Shown one piece after another: positions 8,254 to 16,676 of a DNA stretch of 45,658 bases (its first letter is position 1; each line of letters opens with the position of its first letter). The notes below the pieces were generated by a model. The model did not search any database and was not told where the DNA came from. It saw only the letters and a program-made list of their open reading frames with translations. Made by a program: the position numbers and the translations under genes. The DNA comes from Bryobacter sp. (lineage in GTDB: Bacteria; Acidobacteriota; Terriglobia; Bryobacterales; Bryobacteraceae), in NCBI GenBank assembly GCA_022843605.1, contig JALHNI010000035.1, forward strand, positions 1 to 45,658, in the 5' to 3' direction.

Positions 8254-8411
8254 CCCTAAGTTATAGATAACAATACACTTAAAAGCCAAGGCCGAACTTC
8301 TTGGAGGGCTTCATCCTATTGTCAACAACAAAACATCCGATAACGTAAAACGGACGGCAGCTTTCGAGCGTCCAATCTAACGAAGACGATCAAAACACAG
8401 GCGGCCCACTG

Positions 8412-8744
8412 ATGACGGACCTCACCAACGCAGGAATCACCCTCGAAACGATTTCCTCAGCCCTCGGTACGGGCGCGGCAGCCGCCACTCTCGCTGCCGC
8501 GGCTTCCGCCGTGCAAATCACCGCCCAAGACAATCGCATCATCCTCGACTTCGCCGACTTGAACGCCGCCCTCGAACTATGGAAACCCTGGGGTTCCGCC
8601 GCCAAACGAGCCGATTTCATGCGCCGCTTCGAAACGATGCTCCTCCGGCTCAACGTCGCCATCGAATTCCACGTAAATGGCAAACTGCTCGGCGGCTTCG
8701 GACCAGGTAGCCAACCTGGCCTCCTCCACCGCTTGATCAGCTGA
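8412..8744 (+). CDS. Hypothetical protein
   Basis: A 110-residue frame that I do not recognise. It opens with a TNAGITLETISSALGTGAAA stretch, then alanine-rich residues 22-38, followed by alternating hydrophobic segments (NRIILDFADLNAALELW, and FETMLLRLNVAIEFHVNGK) typical of a small alpha/beta domain. Wobble positions follow the C-rich pattern of parA and parB next to it, which supports real coding. It follows parB after 158 bp of A/T-rich spacer and converges on the next minus-strand frame with only 3 bp between. No ribosome-binding site is obvious. Confidence 0.55.
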   Translation: MTDLTNAGITLETISSALGTGAAAATLAAAASAVQITAQDNRIILDFADLNAALELWKPWGSAAKRADFMRRFETMLLRLNVAIEFHVNGKLLGGFGPGSQPGLLHRLIS

Positions 8745-8747
8745 AAT

Positions 8748-9020
8748 TCAAAACGGCAACTGATTCGCCACGGAAACGCCCACACGCGATCCGTCCGCAA
8801 CGCCCGCCTCCACCCTCTCAACTACCTCAGTCACCCGAAGACCGTCAACGCGGTACCAAATTGCCTGTCCCGACTCCATCGGAAAAGGCTTCGACGGGTC
8901 GTAACCCTCAACCTGCTCGAAATGAAACGGATGAGTACTTCGCCGATCCGCAGAGGCAAGATAGCCCCAACGCATCGCCAAATTCAACCGCAGAATAATG
9001 CCCGACTGCCGATTACGCAT
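8748..9020 (-). CDS. Hypothetical protein
   Basis: A 90-residue frame without a family I can name. It is basic at the N-terminus (MRNRQSGIILRLNLAMRWGY), then has DPSKPFPMESGQAIWYRVDG, which reads like a small beta-rich domain, and ends VGVSVANQLPF. Third codon positions are mostly G on the coding strand, in line with other minus-strand genes in this C-rich block. It is convergent with the previous frame and divergent from flaG. Support is codon pattern only. Confidence 0.4.
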   Translation of the reverse strand: MRNRQSGIILRLNLAMRWGYLASADRRSTHPFHFEQVEGYDPSKPFPMESGQAIWYRVDGLRVTEVVERVEAGVADGSRVGVSVANQLPF

Positions 9021-9118
9021 GGCCTGAGCATGAGGTGAATAACGTAGGCTGTCAACGACGACGAAGTATACAGTACCCTCATCCAGGACCGGTCCAAGTC
9101 CTAGTACCTAAAAATCCT

Positions 9119-9146
9119 TAAGACAGTTCGCTACCTTCACCGATAA
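9119..9146 (+). promoter_or_regulatory. Possible FliA (sigma-28) promoter for flaG-fliS
   Basis: ACCGATAA (9139-9146) matches 7 of 8 bases of the flagellar sigma-28 -10 element GCCGATAA. TAAG at 9119-9122, 16 bases upstream, is a weak match to the -35 TAAA (usual spacing 15). It stands 19 bases before the flaG start, which fits a late flagellar promoter. The -35 is poor, so this is tentative. Confidence 0.45.
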
Positions 9147-9165
9147 GCCATTTAAGGAGGCTGCT

Positions 9166-9447
9166 ATGCAAATCGGTCCCACCAACTATTACACCGACCG
9201 GTACAGCTCCCCGTCCCAACCCGAGGGGCAAGTTCAACTTGCGGAGCGACGAGAGCTCTTACAAGCCGTCAAGCAACTGGAAAAAACATCCATTGCCGGC
9301 GAAGGCAACGAAATCCGTCTCGCACTCGATCGCGAAACGAGGCGGCCCGTTGTCCGAATCGTAAATCGAGAAACCGGGGAGTTGATTCAACAATTTCCAA
9401 CCGAAGAGGTAATCAGGCTGGCACAACGACTCAAGGCCACCCGCTAG
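9166..9447 (+). CDS. flaG: FlaG-family flagellar protein
   Basis: A 93-residue protein whose C-terminal two thirds match the FlaG pattern: IRLALDRETRRPVVRIVNRE, then TGELIQQFPTEEVIRLAQRL. FlaG proteins influence flagellar filament length and usually neighbour flagellin, fliD and fliS. A strong Shine-Dalgarno (AAGGAGG) lies 5 bases before the ATG. It is followed by fliS after 13 bp, and a sigma-28-like promoter precedes it. No flagellin or fliD gene is in the window, so the pair is detached from other flagellar genes. The N-terminal 30 residues are variable and not informative. Confidence 0.85.
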   Translation: MQIGPTNYYTDRYSSPSQPEGQVQLAERRELLQAVKQLEKTSIAGEGNEIRLALDRETRRPVVRIVNRETGELIQQFPTEEVIRLAQRLKATR

Positions 9448-9460
9448 CCCAAGGACAAAC

Positions 9461-9877
9461 ATGAGTTACTACAATCATTACTTGGAGAGCCGCATCCTCT
9501 CCGCTAGCCCCATCCAACTCGTGCGAATCATCTATCGCGGTGCACTCGACGCCACAGCCGCGGCCAGACAACACTTCGCCAACGGAGACATCGCAAATCG
9601 CACCCGGGCTCTCAATCAGGCGGCCGCACTCGTCACCGAACTCGTTACCTCACTAGACGCCAGCGCCAACCCGGAACTAGACGCCAACCTCCGCAGGCTC
9701 TACGACTACGTTCTCCACCAAATCACGCAAGCCGCCATCGAACAATCACCCACACCATTGGACCAGGCAGATTCGATCCTCCGCAATCTCCTCGAAGCGT
9801 GGGAAGGGATCGATCCCCATGCCACCGAATCCGCCGACGACCAATACGCCAACGTCGCCATCAGCGTCAGTGCCTAA
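9461..9877 (+). CDS. fliS: Flagellar export chaperone FliS
   Basis: FliS binds the C-terminus of flagellin in the cytoplasm and keeps it export-competent. The 138 residues begin MSYYNHYLESRILSASPIQL, followed by VRIIYRGALDATAAARQHFA, the family N-terminal helices. RALNQAAALVTELVTSLDAS and RRLYDYVLHQITQAAIEQ form the remaining helical bundle. Length and helix order are normal. It lies 13 bp after flaG in a two-gene operon. The stop codon overlaps the stop of lysC on the other strand (CTAA, 9874-9877). Confidence 0.92.
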   Translation: MSYYNHYLESRILSASPIQLVRIIYRGALDATAAARQHFANGDIANRTRALNQAAALVTELVTSLDASANPELDANLRRLYDYVLHQITQAAIEQSPTPLDQADSILRNLLEAWEGIDPHATESADDQYANVAISVSA

Positions 9878-11283
9878 CCCGCCATGTGACACTCCGCATG
9901 AACTGCCTGCACGGCACGCTCCAACCCATCGCGACGAACGACGATCGCAATCGTCAACTCACTAGAACCCTGCGCAATCGCAATGATGTTCACCTCATGA
10001 CGAGAAATCGCAGTAAAGATACGGCCCGCCAAACCCTTACTGCCCTGCATCCCCTCGCCCACCACCGCCAGCAACCCAACGTTGTCGTCCACGTCAATCG
10101 GACGCAAATACCCGTGCGCCAACTCCAAAGCGAAACCGGACTCAATCGCCGTCATCGCCGTCGCCAATTCTTCCTTCCGAACCAGGAAACAAAAATTCTG
10201 ACGGTAACTGGAACTCGAGAGAGCTAAAACCTCGGCATTCACCCTTGAGAGTGCATCAAGTGCCCGCGCCATAATCGCGACGCCATTCACCTCGGCACTC
10301 GCCGGCTCAATCGAAACCAACGCCACATTCGCCATCGACGTCACCGCGCGTGCGCCACCCGGGGTCGAGATACTCGGCACGATACGCGTACCCGGAGCAT
10401 CCACATTAAAGCTATTCTTACTCCAAACCGGAATGCTACTCTCCACCAACGGCGCCAGAGTACGCGGATGCAGCACTTTCGCACCGTTATAGGCGAGTTC
10501 CGCCGCCTCTCGATAACTCACCTCCGGCAACACAACCGCATCCTGAACCAACCGCGGATCAGCACTCATGATGCCGTCCACATCGGTCCAGATCCACAGC
10601 TCCCCGGCATCCAACGCCCCAGCCAAAATCGAAGCTGAAAAGTCAGAACCACCTCGGCCTAGCGTCGTCGCCCTACCATCAAGGGTGGCCCCGTTGAAAC
10701 CCGTCACCACCGGCAGAATGTTCTGAGCTAACAGCGGCCCCAAGGTCTGACTGCATCTCTCGCGCGTCGGATCCAACAACGGCGTCGCATTCCCGAAGCA
10801 AGTGTCCGTCACGATCACCTCCCGAGCATTCACGGCCCGAGCGCTCGTCCCCGTCGCATCGAGATAGCTCGCCAACAGCATCGCGCTCAAGCGTTCACCG
10901 ATCGCTACGGCCTCATCCACCGAACGCGGAGGCCGCTCGCCCAGCAAAAGAATGCCCCCCGAGATCCGATCGAACTCCCGGAGCAAACCATCCACCTTCT
11001 CCAACGCGGAGCCAACCACCGACGCAGGCAACAACTCCCGAGCGGTCTGCTCATGCCGTTCCCGGAGACTGGTCACGTGCCGCTCTACACCCTCGGAATC
11101 TCCAGATTCAGCACAACGCAAAGTCTCCAGCAACAAATCAGTTACCTTCGACATCGCCGAGACCACCACCACCGTGGGACGTAACGCTTTCTGCTCGGTA
11201 CAAATCCTAGCCGCAACCTTAATCCGCTCGGCAGAGCCCATGCTGCTGCCCCCGAATTTCATCACCAACAAGCTATTCGACAT
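9874..11283 (-). CDS. lysC: Aspartate kinase LysC
   Basis: Phosphorylates aspartate, the first step toward lysine, threonine, methionine and diaminopimelate. The 469-residue chain starts with LLVMKFGGSSMGSAERI (Lys9-Phe-Gly-Gly signature). GRATTLGRGGSDFSASILAG and WIWTDVDGIMSADPR are further catalytic motifs of the amino-acid kinase fold. The C-terminal ~150 residues hold two ACT domains (from about VALVSIEPASAEVNGVAIMA, and later VGLLAVVGEGMQGSKGLAGR) for feedback control. Length and layout match the monofunctional class seen in E. coli LysC. It starts 11 bases inside the end of cmk, so the two are coupled on the minus strand. Confidence 0.95.
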   Translation of the reverse strand: MSNSLLVMKFGGSSMGSAERIKVAARICTEQKALRPTVVVVSAMSKVTDLLLETLRCAESGDSEGVERHVTSLRERHEQTARELLPASVVGSALEKVDGLLREFDRISGGILLLGERPPRSVDEAVAIGERLSAMLLASYLDATGTSARAVNAREVIVTDTCFGNATPLLDPTRERCSQTLGPLLAQNILPVVTGFNGATLDGRATTLGRGGSDFSASILAGALDAGELWIWTDVDGIMSADPRLVQDAVVLPEVSYREAAELAYNGAKVLHPRTLAPLVESSIPVWSKNSFNVDAPGTRIVPSISTPGGARAVTSMANVALVSIEPASAEVNGVAIMARALDALSRVNAEVLALSSSSYRQNFCFLVRKEELATAMTAIESGFALELAHGYLRPIDVDDNVGLLAVVGEGMQGSKGLAGRIFTAISRHEVNIIAIAQGSSELTIAIVVRRDGLERAVQAVHAECHMAG

Positions 11284-11971
11284 GCTGACGCGTCAAACTC
11301 TTTCCATTCGATGTCCTCGCGCGAACGACGCGCAAAATCTCGTCCTCTACCTCGACGGGCGAAAGGGCGCTAGTATCCAGGTAAACCGCATCCTCCGCTT
11401 GACGTAGCGGCGAATGCGCCCGCGCACGATCCCGGCGGTCACGGTCCTCGATCTCCCCAACCAACTCATCCGCGGACACCACCTGCCCCCGGGAACTCAA
11501 CTCCACCGCACGCCGGTCTGCCCGAATCCGAGGGCTGGCATCCAGGTAAATCTTCACCTGCGCCTCCGGGAAAACCACCGTCCCGATATCCCGGCCCTCC
11601 ATCACGACACTCGTCGTCTCACCGAACTTCTGCTGTTTCTCCACCAGGGCTCGCCGCACCCCGGCCACAGTCGCCACCTTCGAAGCCGCCTCAGAAACCG
11701 CTCGATCGCGAATCGCATCGCTGACATCTTCGCCGTTCAACCTGATCCGCCCCGGGCCAATCAATTCCAATTCAGCCGAAATCGCCAAAGCTTCCAAGCG
11801 GTGCATGTCGTCGAGCGCCGTCTCCGTGCGCAATGCCCAAAGTGCGATCGCCCGGTACATCGCACCCGTGTCGATGTAGAGGAAACCAAGACGCTCAGCA
11901 ACAGACCGCGCAATCGTAGACTTGCCGGCACCGGCCGGACCGTCAATCGCAACAATGATGATTTTGTCCAT
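11273..11971 (-). CDS. cmk: Cytidylate kinase
   Basis: Phosphorylates CMP and dCMP in pyrimidine nucleotide recycling. The ATG at 11971 is chosen because the family start MDKIIIVAIDGPAGAGKSTI, with the P-loop at about residues 10-18, begins there; longer upstream reading has no similarity. LGFLYIDTGAMYRAIALWAL follows at once and is diagnostic, as are VVMEGRDIGTVVFPEAQVKI and the basic DRDRRDRARAHSPLRQAEDA near the lid. The length of 232 is normal. The 3' end overlaps lysC by 11 bases. It is divergent from the TPR gene with 42 bp between starts. Confidence 0.95.
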   Translation of the reverse strand: MDKIIIVAIDGPAGAGKSTIARSVAERLGFLYIDTGAMYRAIALWALRTETALDDMHRLEALAISAELELIGPGRIRLNGEDVSDAIRDRAVSEAASKVATVAGVRRALVEKQQKFGETTSVVMEGRDIGTVVFPEAQVKIYLDASPRIRADRRAVELSSRGQVVSADELVGEIEDRDRRDRARAHSPLRQAEDAVYLDTSALSPVEVEDEILRVVRARTSNGKSLTRQHVE

Positions 11972-12013
11972 GGGCAAGAAAGCCAACTTTTCATTATCCG
12001 CTAGAATTGGAGC

Positions 12014-12385
12014 ATGATCCGCAAGTTCCTTCTTCTCTCCACGCTCGCCGGGGCCCTGCTGGCTCTGGACCCCAAAGTCGTCACGGAAGCGCAAGCCATG
12101 ACCAAGGCCGGAAAACACACCGAAGCCATTGCTCTGCTCGAAGGCGCCCTCAAGACTTCCCCAAAAGATGCCGTCGCCATCAAAGCGGCTCTCGCCTCCG
12201 CCAACCTCGCCCTCGGCGATGCCACCATGGCCAATGAACAGCTACCGCCCCGCGGCAAATATCCTGTCGCTCTCCGCGCCTATCGTAAGGTGCTTGAATT
12301 CGACAAGACCAACAAAAAAGCCGCCCAGAACATTGCCGCCATCGAAGGCATCTACAAGTCGATGGGACGCCCCGTCCCCCAATAA
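12014..12385 (+). CDS. Exported TPR-like protein
   Basis: A 123-residue protein with a signal peptide (MIRKFLLLSTLAGALLA) and two helical repeats of TPR type: AQAMTKAGKHTEAIALLEGA then LKTSPKDAVAIKAALASANL, and YPVALRAYRKVLEFDKTN then KKAAQNIAAIEGIYKSMG. Such small exported TPR proteins usually act as scaffolds; no specific partner is visible. It is divergent from cmk and convergent with the ferredoxin gene (10 bp apart). The codon pattern is C-ending like its neighbours. The exact role is unknown. Confidence 0.78.
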   Translation: MIRKFLLLSTLAGALLALDPKVVTEAQAMTKAGKHTEAIALLEGALKTSPKDAVAIKAALASANLALGDATMANEQLPPRGKYPVALRAYRKVLEFDKTNKKAAQNIAAIEGIYKSMGRPVPQ

Positions 12386-12395
12386 ACTGTCCGAT

Positions 12396-12776
12396 CTAAA
12401 GCGGCCGCTTGGCGAAGACGTACTCTTCCAAAGGGCGGCCGCCAATCAAATGCTCATCAATCAACCGGTCAACCAAATCGGGCGTCAGGTGATGGTACCA
12501 GGTCCCCTCGGGATACACGACCGCAATCGGACCCTGCTCACACACCCGAAGGCAATTGGCTTTCGTCCGAAAGATACAGTTCTCACCCGACATCAGGCCT
12601 CGTTCCGCCAAGCGCCTCTTCAACTGATCCCACACCGCCAAGCCTTCTTCCGTCGTACAACACTGCGCCTTCGACTGGTCGGCACAGACGAAAATGTGTC
12701 GCTGAATTTGGTTGATTGCCAGGCGATCCACTTGCTTGGCCAACGCCTCTTGATTTCCGGGATCCATCCCCCCCAT
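12396..12776 (-). CDS. Thioredoxin-like [2Fe-2S] ferredoxin
   Basis: A 126-residue protein of the thioredoxin-fold [2Fe-2S] ferredoxin family (related to the NuoE C-terminal fold and Aquifex ferredoxin). HIFVCADQSKAQCC supplies Cys31 and Cys39/40, and KANCLRVCEQGPIAVVYPEG supplies Cys75 and Cys79, the expected four-ligand set. WYHHLTPDLVDRLIDEHLIG is the typical C-terminal helix. The start at 12776 has a GAGGG ribosome-binding site 5 bases upstream; a second Met three codons later is possible. With the first start, its ATG is separated from the divergent metallopeptidase ATG by a single base. Electron partner unknown. Confidence 0.88.
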   Translation of the reverse strand: MGGMDPGNQEALAKQVDRLAINQIQRHIFVCADQSKAQCCTTEEGLAVWDQLKRRLAERGLMSGENCIFRTKANCLRVCEQGPIAVVYPEGTWYHHLTPDLVDRLIDEHLIGGRPLEEYVFAKRPL

Positions 12777-12777
12777 T

Positions 12778-13137
12778 ATGACCCTCGCAGCCTTTGAACA
12801 ATTAGTGGAGCAAAGTCTCGCCGGCATCCCCGCCACCTATCGCTCCCGCATGCGCAACGTACTCATCATTGTCGAGGATCAACCTCCCCAAGCGGGCCTC
12901 CTCGGACTCTACGAAGGCCGTCCCCTTATCGAGCGCAGCACCAGCGACAACTTCACCCTGCCCGATCGAATCACCATCTACCGCGAGCCTCACGTTCGCA
13001 TGGCACGCAACAACCAGCACCTCCGCCGGATCGTCGCCGAGACCCTTTGGCACGAAATCGCTCACTACTTCGGCCTCAACGAGAAACAGGTCCTGAGCGC
13101 GGAACGCGCCAGGACCCGTCGTCGCTATTCGCGCTGA
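12778..13137 (+). CDS. Small zincin-like metallopeptidase family protein
   Basis: A 119-residue protein of the minimal metallopeptidase family found alone in many bacteria. The zinc motif HEIAH lies at residues 92-96 in ETLWHEIAHYFGLNE, near the C-terminus as usual for this family. The segment TLPDRITIYREPHVRMAR precedes it. MTLAAFEQLVEQSLAGIP at the start is also family-like. No signal peptide is present, so it should be cytoplasmic. The physiological substrate of the family is not known. It is divergent from the ferredoxin gene with one base between start codons, and has no clear ribosome-binding site. Confidence 0.88.
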   Translation: MTLAAFEQLVEQSLAGIPATYRSRMRNVLIIVEDQPPQAGLLGLYEGRPLIERSTSDNFTLPDRITIYREPHVRMARNNQHLRRIVAETLWHEIAHYFGLNEKQVLSAERARTRRRYSR

Positions 13138-13145
13138 AGAAAAGG

Positions 13146-13403
13146 CTAGTCCACGAGATCCTTCGCCTTCGCCACCGCCGCATTCGCCAGGCCTTCAGCC
13201 TTATCAGCCGCAGACTTCGCCAAATCTCCAGCTTTGTCAAAAGCCGAACTACTTGCGTCGGCAATCGAATCGCCTAGCTCTCCAGCCTTCTCACCAGCCA
13301 CGGCCGCAAAATCCTCGGCCTGGTCCACCGCTGATCTTGCAGCCCCGGTCACCTTCTCCGCAGCCTCCGCCGCCAACTCTTTTGCCCGATTCAGAATATC
13401 CAT
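13146..13403 (-). CDS. LEA-like / apolipoprotein-like helical repeat protein
   Basis: An 85-residue, Ala/Lys/Asp/Glu-rich protein without signal peptide. It is built of repeating amphipathic segments of the kind AKELAAEAAEKVTGAARSAV, FDKAGDLAKSAADKAEGLAN and AVAKAKDLVD. The 11-residue periodicity resembles group 3 LEA proteins, which protect other proteins and membranes during drying or osmotic stress. It starts 9 bp after the aquaporin stop with a GGGGGAG ribosome-binding site, so the two are very probably cotranscribed. No named family beyond this compositional class can be claimed. Confidence 0.7.
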   Translation of the reverse strand: MDILNRAKELAAEAAEKVTGAARSAVDQAEDFAAVAGEKAGELGDSIADASSSAFDKAGDLAKSAADKAEGLANAAVAKAKDLVD

Positions 13404-13412
13404 GTTCTCCCC

Positions 13413-14105
13413 CTACTCACTTTCCAGCCAGGAATAAATCACACCGCCTACCGCGGCACCCAACAGCGGCGCCACCCAAAACAGCCACAACTGCGCCAAC
13501 GCCCAATCACCCACCACCACCGCAGGGCCAAGGCTACGCGCCGGGTTCACAGACAGATTCGTTACCGGAATTCCGACGAGATGAATCAGTGTAAGACCGA
13601 GTCCAATCGCGACCGGAGCGAGCGCCCCATGCGCATTCTTGTGCGTCGCTCCGAGAATGATAATCAGGAAGAATGCAGTCAACACGACTTCGGCGGTAAA
13701 GCCCGCGACCATGGAATATCCACCCGGTGAATGATCGCCATACCCGTTCGACGCGAACCCACCCGCCAAGCTAAATCCCGTCTTGCCACTCGCAATAAAG
13801 AAAAGTGTCAACGCTCCTGCGATTCCACCCGCACACTGCGCCACCCAATATTGAAGCAACTCACTCGCGGGAAACCTCTTCCCGACTACTAGTCCTAAGG
13901 TCACTGCGGGATTCAGGTGACATCCTGAAATATGCCCAATGGCATAGGCCATCGTCAGCACCGTCAAACCGAAGGCCAAGGACACGCCCAGCAAGCCAAT
14001 CCCAACATCCGGGAACGCTGCCGCCAGCACTGCGCTGCCGCAACCCCCAAACACCAACCAGAAAGTGCCGAAAAACTCGGCTCCACACCGCTTCGAAATA
14101 GGCAT
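13413..14105 (-). CDS. aqpZ: Aquaporin Z
   Basis: Six-helix water channel of the inner membrane. The 230-residue protein carries both NPA boxes: HLNPAVTLG at residues 63-71 and [11 protein letters not shown] at 185-195. The first helix [20 protein letters not shown] matches AqpZ closely. Arg190 after the second NPA and His172-type selectivity-filter residues ([13 protein letters not shown]) indicate a water channel rather than a glycerol facilitator. The ATG at 14105 is chosen because AAGGAG stands 9 bases upstream; an in-frame Met 6 codons earlier overlaps that ribosome-binding site. The downstream LEA-like gene points to an osmotic or drying response. Confidence 0.94.
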   Translation of the reverse strand: MPISKRCGAEFFGTFWLVFGGCGSAVLAAAFPDVGIGLLGVSLAFGLTVLTMAYAIGHISGCHLNPAVTLGLVVGKRFPASELLQYWVAQCAGGIAGALTLFFIASGKTGFSLAGGFASNGYGDHSPGGYSMVAGFTAEVVLTAFFLIIILGATHKNAHGALAPVAIGLGLTLIHLVGIPVTNLSVNPARSLGPAVVVGDWALAQLWLFWVAPLLGAAVGGVIYSWLESE

Positions 14106-14302
14106 CTCGATACACTCCTTCATTCCCAATTGGGCAACTTGGACGTTCAGTCTATCACTTGGAAGGCTAGCGAGACCCCTGCCCTGGCGACAACGTAACA
14201 AGGATTAATTAAAACTTCGTTAGCAACCTCGAAAACACTACAAAAATACCCTCCCACACTCAATGACGTGAATCAAAGTTCATGAGTCAACTTTAAGCCC
14301 AA

Positions 14303-16657
14303 ATGAAAAGCTACCTTCCTCTCATCCTGCTCACCTTTCCCTTTCTCACCGCTCAGGACACGGCTGGCGTCGGCTCCGTCGCGGGAACGGTCCTCATTAC
14401 TGGTGGAACGCCGGCCGTCGCGGTGCGTGTTTGTGTCTTAACCACCTCACGGTGCGTCACCACAGATGGGCAAGGGCGCTTCCGTATCACCGAGGTCCGG
14501 GCCGGAACCTATCAGCTTGAAATCACCGCCGCAAACCAGCCACCAATTCTTAGTCCCGAGGTCAACATCCGCGCCGGTCTCGATGGCACGGTCGATGTCA
14601 CAATCCCTGCCGTCGATGCCCTACAACAGAACATCACCGTTTCCGACTCCGTGTTCATCGCACCAGAGGAGATAAAGACCTCCACCTTCCTCGTACAACG
14701 CTATGAGATCTTCAAAGCCGCAGGCGCTCAGCAGGACGTCTCCCGCTACATACAGACCCTGCCCGGCGTCGGCATCGGCACCAACGACTTCCGCAACGAT
14801 CTCATTGTTCGAGGCGGCAGTCCGCTCGAGAATCTCTTCGTTGTCGACAACGTCGAAATTCCGAACATCAATAACTTCGCCAACTTCGCCGCCGCAGGTG
14901 GCACCACCAGCATCCTGGACGCCGACCTGATCCGCGACGTCAACTTCCTCAGCGGAGGCTATCCGGCCCCCTTCATCAACCGCACCTCCAGCGTTCTACA
15001 AATCGCCCAACGCGAAGGCAGCCGCGATGCCTTCAGTGGTCGTGCCTCTCTCGGTTCCGCCGGCCTAGGAGCAATTCTCGAAGGTCCACTTGCGAAGAAG
15101 GGGTCTTGGATCTTCTCCGGCAAACGCAGCTTCCTCGATGCCTTTACCAAAGACATTGGAATCGGAGGCGTACCGGTGAACTACAACTTCAACACCAAGG
15201 TTCTCTATGACCTGTCGCCGCGTGACCGCATCTGGGCTGTCAACTTCTCTGCCGTCGATTCCATTCGCCTTGGCCTCACCGGCAATGAGCCCACTGACGA
15301 CCCCGACCGAAACCCAGACCTGAACTTCCTCGACATTCGCTACCGCGGCTGGCGCTCGGCCACCGGTTTCAACTGGCAGCGCCTTCTCGGCGAGCGGGGC
15401 GTCGGCCTCCTCGGCGTCACGCATTCCGAAGCTAACGTCAACCAAAGCACCAAGGACCTTCTAAAATTCGGACCCCCCTCCTCTTCAGTGGAAGAACTGA
15501 TCGCCAACACGCCCTTCCTCTTCAGGGAAAACAGCCGGGAGGGCGAAAGCACCATCAAGTACGACCTCACCACTTACCTGCCCATGCTCGACAAGATCCA
15601 GGCCGGAGGCAGCTTCAAAATCTTCCGTATTCGTTACAACACGCAGCAGCCGCTCGGAAACGACAACCCCTACTCACCGGTTCAGAACCTGAATCCCTTC
15701 TCTCTCAGCCGCAGTTTTCTCGCCAACCAGACGGGCGCCTACGTCCAGTCCAGCAAGAATTTCGGTCCGCGCGTCAACCTTACCTACGGCGGCCGCTTTG
15801 ACAACTTCCAGATCCTGGGCAGGTCGAAGCTGAGCCCCCGCGTCGGCTTGAGCTACAAACTTACAGAAAAGCTCAGTCTCCGCGGCAGCTTCGGGACCTA
15901 CTATCAGCAACCCCAGTTCCTCTTCGTCGAGGCCTTCGCCCAAAACCGCGGACTCAGCCCCATCCGGGCCAACCACGTTGTCGGCGGACTCGCCTATATC
16001 CTCAGTCCAACTCTGCGCTTCACCATCGAAGCCTACCGCAAGGACTACAGCAGCTACCCCGTCTCGACGCAATTCCCGAGTTTCTCGCTGGCCAACTCCG
16101 GCGACACCTTCGCCGTCACCGATATTCTCCTGCCTTATGCCAGCGCCGGCCGGGGACGAGTTCGGGGAGTTGAATTTTTCATTGAAAAAAAGTTCAGCGC
16201 CCGTTGGTATGGACAAACGAACGTCGCCATCTCTCGCACGCGCCACGCTGGTCTCGACGGCATCCAGCGTCCTGGCACTTACGACTATCCGGTCATCTTT
16301 AACGGGTTGGGCGGCTACAAACTCACCAAGACCTGGGATCTCTCCGCTCGCTTTGTCTATCTCTCCGGCAAGCCCTACACGCCGTTCAACGAGGTACTTT
16401 CCCGGTCACAAAATCGCGGTATCTTCGATCTCGCTCAGGTCAACGCTTTGCGCGCGCCAGACTATCTGCGGCTCGACCTCCGCGTCGACCGCACCTTCAC
16501 GGTACGCGGCAAGCCGCTCCTGATTTTCTTCGGAGCACAGAACGTCACGAACCGGCGCAATATCGCCCAGGTCGATTGGGACCGGCAGGCAAACGCCACC
16601 CGTCTGAACCGGCAGTTGGGCCTCTTCCCCACCATTGGCCTCGACTGGAAGTTCTAA
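14303..16657 (+). CDS. TonB-dependent receptor with N-terminal carboxypeptidase-regulatory-like domain
   Basis: A 784-residue outer-membrane receptor. MKSYLPLILLTFPFLTAQ is the signal peptide. Residues about 23-100 form a carboxypeptidase-regulatory-like beta-sandwich (VGSVAGTVLITGGTPAVAV, then GRFRITEVRAGTYQLEI). The plug domain follows (VSRYIQTLPGVGIGTNDFRN, then IVRGGSPLENLFVVDNVEIP) and the rest is a beta-barrel ending with the expected aromatic (GLDWKF). This architecture is very common in Acidobacteriota. No TonB, ligand enzyme or sigma/anti-sigma genes adjoin it, so the substrate is unknown. It has its own upstream region and converges on dnaN. Confidence 0.92.
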   Translation: MKSYLPLILLTFPFLTAQDTAGVGSVAGTVLITGGTPAVAVRVCVLTTSRCVTTDGQGRFRITEVRAGTYQLEITAANQPPILSPEVNIRAGLDGTVDVTIPAVDALQQNITVSDSVFIAPEEIKTSTFLVQRYEIFKAAGAQQDVSRYIQTLPGVGIGTNDFRNDLIVRGGSPLENLFVVDNVEIPNINNFANFAAAGGTTSILDADLIRDVNFLSGGYPAPFINRTSSVLQIAQREGSRDAFSGRASLGSAGLGAILEGPLAKKGSWIFSGKRSFLDAFTKDIGIGGVPVNYNFNTKVLYDLSPRDRIWAVNFSAVDSIRLGLTGNEPTDDPDRNPDLNFLDIRYRGWRSATGFNWQRLLGERGVGLLGVTHSEANVNQSTKDLLKFGPPSSSVEELIANTPFLFRENSREGESTIKYDLTTYLPMLDKIQAGGSFKIFRIRYNTQQPLGNDNPYSPVQNLNPFSLSRSFLANQTGAYVQSSKNFGPRVNLTYGGRFDNFQILGRSKLSPRVGLSYKLTEKLSLRGSFGTYYQQPQFLFVEAFAQNRGLSPIRANHVVGGLAYILSPTLRFTIEAYRKDYSSYPVSTQFPSFSLANSGDTFAVTDILLPYASAGRGRVRGVEFFIEKKFSARWYGQTNVAISRTRHAGLDGIQRPGTYDYPVIFNGLGGYKLTKTWDLSARFVYLSGKPYTPFNEVLSRSQNRGIFDLAQVNALRAPDYLRLDLRVDRTFTVRGKPLLIFFGAQNVTNRRNIAQVDWDRQANATRLNRQLGLFPTIGLDWKF

Positions 16658-16676
16658 GCGATTGGCCGGCAGATGG

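Noticed and set aside
8254..8411. A/T-richer spacer after parB considered as a second origin
   Set aside because: It has no DnaA-box matches and is short; the region upstream of dnaA fits much better.
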